Source: Chloroflexota bacterium
Lineage (GTDB): Bacteria > Chloroflexota > Dehalococcoidia > GIF9 > AB-539-J10
Length of the DNA stretch: 10,703 nucleotides
Reading direction: 5' to 3'
Assembly (NCBI GenBank): GCA_020346965.1
Contig: CP070793.1
Span: 490,524-501,226, forward strand
Shown: positions 8,214-10,703 of the stretch, in pieces
Position numbering within the stretch: the first letter of the stretch is position 1
Layout: every line of letters begins with the position of its first letter
Made by a program: the position numbers and the translations under genes
The notes under the pieces: model-generated
Databases searched by the model: none
The model's input: the letters and a program-made list of their open reading frames with translations, nothing else
What the model was told of the DNA's origin: nothing

Positions 8214-8609
8214 CTAGGCGGGCAATGCTATAGTTGCCTTCCCTGATTGCACTTTTTCCTTATTTCCATCAAAAACCTCTATCTCCAGGATTAGCATACT
8301 CATTTGGCCCCGACTTATTTTCTGTAACACTCCAATATGACACTCTGCAGTAGCTCCAACTGGGACTATTCTAAAAAACTCCAACTCCTGTGAGGCATGT
8401 ATAGCAGTAGTGCCATGTGGTAGCGGAACAGATTTTGCTGTAGCCGCTATGGCACAGGCTGTAATCGCTAGAGGAGGGACAAATCCATCATTTCCACTAT
8501 CCACAGCTTTCAGATATTTGGAAACGAAGGACGCACTCAGTTCAAAGGTGGTGGGAGGGAACTTGTAACCGGGTGTTAACTCTTCATAGCTTATCGCTCT
8601 GTCCGGCAT
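8214..8609 (-). CDS. FAS1-like/MaoC-like hot-dog protein, probable non-catalytic HadA-type dehydratase subunit
   Basis: The 131-residue protein looks like a second hot-dog domain related to the FAS1-like dehydratase N-terminal domain. It has FELSASFVSKYLKAVDSGND (23-41, spanning the central helix region) and a later block, HASQELEFFRIVPVGATAE (71-89), matching the family pattern of a QEFEY-like strand followed by a proline and GDT-like turn. The Asp-X4-His catalytic pair of the neighbouring hydratase is absent: the equivalent stretch reads VDSGNDGFVPPL. In mycobacteria HadA binds the acyl chain while HadB supplies catalysis. I infer the same split here. It is the first gene of the operon, with AGGAA about 8 nt before the ATG and a leader of only about 34 nt. 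Family assignment is by eye and needs a profile search. Confidence 0.65.
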   Translation of the reverse strand: MPDRAISYEELTPGYKFPPTTFELSASFVSKYLKAVDSGNDGFVPPLAITACAIAATAKSVPLPHGTTAIHASQELEFFRIVPVGATAECHIGVLQKISRGQMSMLILEIEVFDGNKEKVQSGKATIALPA

Positions 8610-8649
8610 GTTACTAGTTCCTGATACATCGGTATGCTATGTACATTAC

Positions 8650-8677
8650 ATTATACACTGTCGCTAATTATTGTCAA
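8650..8677 (-). promoter_or_regulatory. Near-consensus promoter of the fatty-acid operon
   Basis: On the minus strand a perfect TTGACA (8677-8672) and a perfect TATAAT (8655-8650) are separated by 16 bp, one base short of the ideal. The start would be near 8643. In the short leader TACAT/ATGTA arms (8643-8639 and 8629-8625) form a small inverted repeat that could be an operator. This should be the main promoter for the seven genes down to fabG. Confidence 0.8.
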
Positions 8678-8689
8678 TATATCTTCTCC

Positions 8690-8710
8690 CTAGGTACTCT
8701 TACTAGGTAT
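8690..8710. repeat. Tandem CTAGGTA repeat upstream of the fatty-acid promoter
   Basis: CTAGGTA occurs at 8690-8696 and again at 8704-8710 (plus-strand reading), a period of 14 bp. It begins 13 bp upstream of the -35 box. The first copy lies in the palindrome CCTAGG. Position suits an activator or a cooperatively bound regulator; no regulator family is recognised. Confidence 0.35.
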
Positions 8711-8825
8711 CACCGGCTGATAACGTATTTAAGCATCTACAGAATTGCCTCAAGATCAAACTACCCCACACGGAATACCCAGAATTACTGGAAGATATAA
8801 GAAAGGAGAAGCGATCGAGCACAAT

Positions 8826-8852
8826 CCGATAACTATACCGCCATTCTATCGG
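8826..8852 (-). other. 6-bp inverted repeat downstream of the tRNA
   Basis: CCGATA and TATCGG enclose 15 nt just past the tRNA 3' end. No U-run follows on the minus strand, so it is at best a weak terminator or a processing structure. The rest of the gap between the fatty-acid promoter and the tRNA shows nothing else. Confidence 0.25.
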
Positions 8853-8865
8853 GTTTGTTGCGAAA

Positions 8866-8937
8866 TGGGCTCGGCAGGATTCGAACCTGCGACCAACCGG
8901 TTATGAGCCGGCCGCTCTGCCACTGAGCTACGAGCCC
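8866..8937 (-). tRNA. tRNA with anticodon CAT (Ile2 or elongator Met)
   Basis: A complete cloverleaf is visible on the minus strand. The acceptor stem GGGCTCG/CGAGCCC has 7 bp; the D arm GCTC/GAGC has a short loop; the anticodon arm GCCGG/CCGGT carries loop CTCATAA; the T arm GCAGG/CCTGC carries loop TTCGAAT. The discriminator is A and CCA is not encoded. Elongator tRNA-Met and the lysidine-modified tRNA-Ile2 both have CAT. The segment GGCTCATAACC...GGTCG.AGGTTCGA resembles Bacillus tRNA-Ile2 as I recall it, so Ile2 is somewhat favoured. It lacks the unpaired first base and the three anticodon-stem G-C pairs of initiator tRNA. Confidence 0.93.
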
Positions 8938-8993
8938 GCACTTTTACCCATGAAAAGCCTCATCTCTCATGGCAGCCAATTTCGCGTCAATCG

Positions 8994-9060
8994 GGAAACG
9001 GCACTCGAACCCTCGACCCCTTGAGTTAAAAAGGCAAGTTATGCCTGAGTCCCCATTTCC
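8994..9060 (-). pseudogene. Degenerate tRNA-like sequence, possibly a tRNA-Lys relic
   Basis: Read on the minus strand, GGAAATG (9060-9054) and CGTTTCC (9000-8994) can pair over 7 bp with one G-U, like an acceptor stem. Between them lies CTTTTTAA, resembling the anticodon loop of tRNA-Lys(TTT), followed by CTCAAGGGGTC and GAGGGTTCGAGT. These look like the 3' anticodon strand, variable loop and 5' T arm. The 3' T-stem strand that should read CCCTC is instead GCCGT, and the D arm is not recognisable. It cannot fold as a normal tRNA. It stands 56 nt upstream of, and in the same orientation as, the intact tRNA. Confidence 0.4.
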
Positions 9061-9475
9061 TGTATTCTTGAGCGTAATAAGTGGCACAGGACTGCCTGTT
9101 TCCCATCACTAATCAGGTGATTGCTCATTCTCCACCTCCCGCCACTTCTTGGGCTGATTTTACCATGCTTGCCCAAAAGGCTACAAGCGGTTTAATAAGG
9201 ACAAAAGGTGCTTCAGGAGTTATCAGACACCTTCACGGTCAAAGAGAGGCCAACGTGTCGTCTATTCTCCATCGAATGAGAGAGATTTTGACTGTGCTTG
9301 AACATCGGGCTAGAAGGTTCATCCGGATCAATTAAGTGAACTTACAGTTCTCTTAAACCGACAGGCGCCAGGGATTCGGCATTAGGTCATACAGATATGA
9401 TAGAGTACACAAATCTATACTTGGGTATATTCAATTCGCATTCGACCTTGCTGCCCCGCCCGAACGACTGTTACT
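9061..9475. other. Gene-poor stretch between the tRNA relic and mpgS
   Basis: No protein family is recognised here. A GTG-initiated frame at 9081-9335 (84 codons) lacks a clear Shine-Dalgarno and has no recognisable motif. A plus-strand frame running up to the mpgS start is interrupted by a TAG at 9499. A TATGAT resembling a -10 box (9396-9401) has no matching -35 box. No mobile-element ends or long repeats are seen. Confidence 0.5.
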
Positions 9476-9504
9476 TTGACCTCACTTGTCCAAACTGGTA
9501 GACT
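9476..9504 (+). promoter_or_regulatory. Candidate promoter of mpgS
   Basis: TTGACC (9476-9481, five of six) and TAGACT (9499-9504, four of six) are separated by the ideal 17 bp. Transcription would start near 9511, leaving a leader of about 110 nt before the mpgS ATG at 9621. The weak -10 box makes this moderate evidence. Confidence 0.4.
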
Positions 9505-9620
9505 CCTAATGTCTTCCTAATCGGAACTTGGAATAGGTACGCAGTCACGACAAGATCGCAATGTGGACAACTGCTTGAAAGAGCACTTCGGTTCATGCCT
9601 CAAGACGTAAGTGAAGAAGA

Positions 9621-10703
9621 ATGAGAATAAGAAGTCCCAGATACACTGAATGTCTTGGCTCAGTACGGATTAACGATGTGCAGCAGGTATTGGAACTGGA
9701 CTCTGGCAGAGTCAAAGAGCTTCCCCTTAGAGAGAATATCGCCGCGCAGAAGATCGAGGAGGAAATTATCAAGGACTTCGAAGAGAGAATGGCTATCGTC
9801 ATACCCACTAAGGACGAAAAACTCGAGCTCTTCGAAGGTGTTATCAGTGGAGTTCCCCATGAGTGCCCGATAATCGTGGTCTCCAACAGCCAGAGAAGGG
9901 GGATTGACCGATTCAGGGCGGAGAAAGACACGCTAAAGCAGTTCTGTCATTTTGCGCGACGTGAAGCTCTGATTGTGCACCAGAAAGACCCTGTACTAGC
10001 CCGAGCTCTTGCTGAGGCTGGCTATACTGGTATTTTGGGAGAGGATGAACTGATAAGGGATGGCAAAGCAGAAGGTATGGTAATTGCGATCCTTGTTGCT
10101 ATGGCTACTAAGAGAGATTTTATAGGGTTCATTGATGCTGATAATTATTTTCCCGGCGCTGTATGGGAGTATGTCAGATGCTACGCCAGCGGCTTCAGTA
10201 TGGCGAAATCTCCTCATAGCATGGTCAGGGTTTTGTGGCGATACAAGCCGAAAATTCCGGCAGGCATGTTCTTTAATAGATGGGGGCGAGTATCAGAGAT
10301 AACTAACAGATGCATGAACTCCTTGATCTCAAACAGAACTGGACTTGAAACTGAGATTATCAAAACTGGCAACGCAGGGGAACATGCTATGAGCTTGAGG
10401 TTGGCAGAAATACTCACTTATGCCTCAGGCTATGCTGTAGAACCCCAGGAACTCATATCTATCTTCGAAGGTTTTGGTGGTATCCTACCTACGGTGCACC
10501 CTGCTGCCGCCAAATATGGCATTGAGATATTTCAAACGGAGACGAGGAACCCTCACCTACACGAGGAGAAGGGTGGGCGACACCTTCTGGTGGAAATGCT
10601 ATTGCCGGGTCTGGCGTCTATCTACCATTCCCCACTCTGTGAAAAGAAGACCAAGCAGCTGATTATCGATGAGCTTGTACAGCAGAATGCCGTCCAGCTC
10701 GAC
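9621..10703 (+). CDS. mpgS: Mannosyl-3-phosphoglycerate synthase (partial; may be a fusion)
   Basis: MPGS (glycosyltransferase family GT55) joins GDP-mannose to 3-phosphoglycerate. The mannosyl-3-phosphoglycerate formed is dephosphorylated to mannosylglycerate, a compatible solute. The frame is open for 361 codons to the window edge. The N-terminus (MRIRSPRYTE..., then VLELDSGRV at 23-31) aligns with known MPGS starts such as that of Thermus, supporting the ATG at 9621. Further marks are IVIPTKDE (59-66), VSNS (87-90), the metal- and nucleotide-sugar-binding region GFIDADNYFPGA (169-180), WGRVSEITN (221-229), TGNAGEHA (249-256), GYAVEP (270-275) and TRNPHLHEEKG (308-318). The synthase domain is nearly complete. 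In Dehalococcoides the synthase is fused to the phosphatase, and whether that is so here lies outside the window. Only a weak GAAGAAGA precedes the ATG. It is the only plus-strand gene. Confidence 0.93.
   Translation, partial: MRIRSPRYTECLGSVRINDVQQVLELDSGRVKELPLRENIAAQKIEEEIIKDFEERMAIVIPTKDEKLELFEGVISGVPHECPIIVVSNSQRRGIDRFRAEKDTLKQFCHFARREALIVHQKDPVLARALAEAGYTGILGEDELIRDGKAEGMVIAILVAMATKRDFIGFIDADNYFPGAVWEYVRCYASGFSMAKSPHSMVRVLWRYKPKIPAGMFFNRWGRVSEITNRCMNSLISNRTGLETEIIKTGNAGEHAMSLRLAEILTYASGYAVEPQELISIFEGFGGILPTVHPAAAKYGIEIFQTETRNPHLHEEKGGRHLLVEMLLPGLASIYHSPLCEKKTKQLIIDELVQQNAVQLD

Noticed and set aside
8709..8830. Short plus-strand frame ending in ELLEDIRKEKRSS-like residues
   Set aside because: It looks superficially like a protein tail but has a TAG directly upstream, no start codon with a ribosome-binding site, and about 40 codons is within chance.
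9081..9335. GTG-initiated 84-codon frame
   Set aside because: No clear Shine-Dalgarno, no motif or family recognised, and a non-ATG start; compatible with chance.
9593..10417. Minus-strand frames of 66-112 codons
   Set aside because: They lie antisense to mpgS, whose frame is open to the window edge and carries the GT55 motifs.

Overview
This window looks like a chromosomal segment of an anaerobic, moderately AT-rich bacterium, most plausibly Chloroflexota and perhaps Dehalococcoidia. That placement is inference. It rests on the mannosyl-3-phosphoglycerate synthase at the right edge (a family member is known from Dehalococcoides), the cysteine-rich U32-family protein and the style of the ribosomal proteins. 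No marker was compared by database search. I see no insertion sequence, CRISPR array or phage gene.

Layout. Positions 1-1795 (minus strand) are the str operon: rpsL, rpsG and the N-terminal part of fusA, which runs off the left edge. A good sigma-A-type promoter and a leader of about 130 nt with inverted repeats precede rpsL. Positions 2157-3311 (minus) hold a stand-alone U32 peptidase-family protein with two cysteine clusters. It is preceded by two nearly identical promoters 171 bp apart. Positions 3701-8609 (minus) are one tightly packed fatty-acid synthesis operon. In transcription order it reads: a HadA/FAS1-like hot-dog protein, a MaoC/R-specific hydratase, plsX, acpP, a FabL-type enoyl-ACP reductase, fabF and fabG. 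A near-consensus promoter (TTGACA, 16 bp, TATAAT) sits just upstream. Positions 8866-8937 (minus) encode a tRNA with anticodon CAT, and next to it lies a degenerate tRNA-like sequence. About 560 bp without a convincing gene follows. The plus-strand mpgS gene then starts at 9621 and leaves the window at the right edge.

How the genes fit together. The 3701-8609 operon can supply the whole elongation cycle on acyl carrier protein: condensation (FabF), ketoreduction (FabG), dehydration (proposed HadA/HadB-like pair, since no FabZ is present here) and enoyl reduction (FabL). PlsX moves the finished acyl chain from ACP to phosphate for phospholipid synthesis. fabD, fabH and acetyl-CoA carboxylase are not in this window. 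The right-hand gene points to synthesis of the compatible solute mannosylglycerate.

The observations most worth following are the split dehydratase replacing FabZ, the FabF with leucine in place of the usual gating phenylalanine, the twin promoters before the U32 gene, the second cysteine cluster of the U32 protein, and the tRNA relic.
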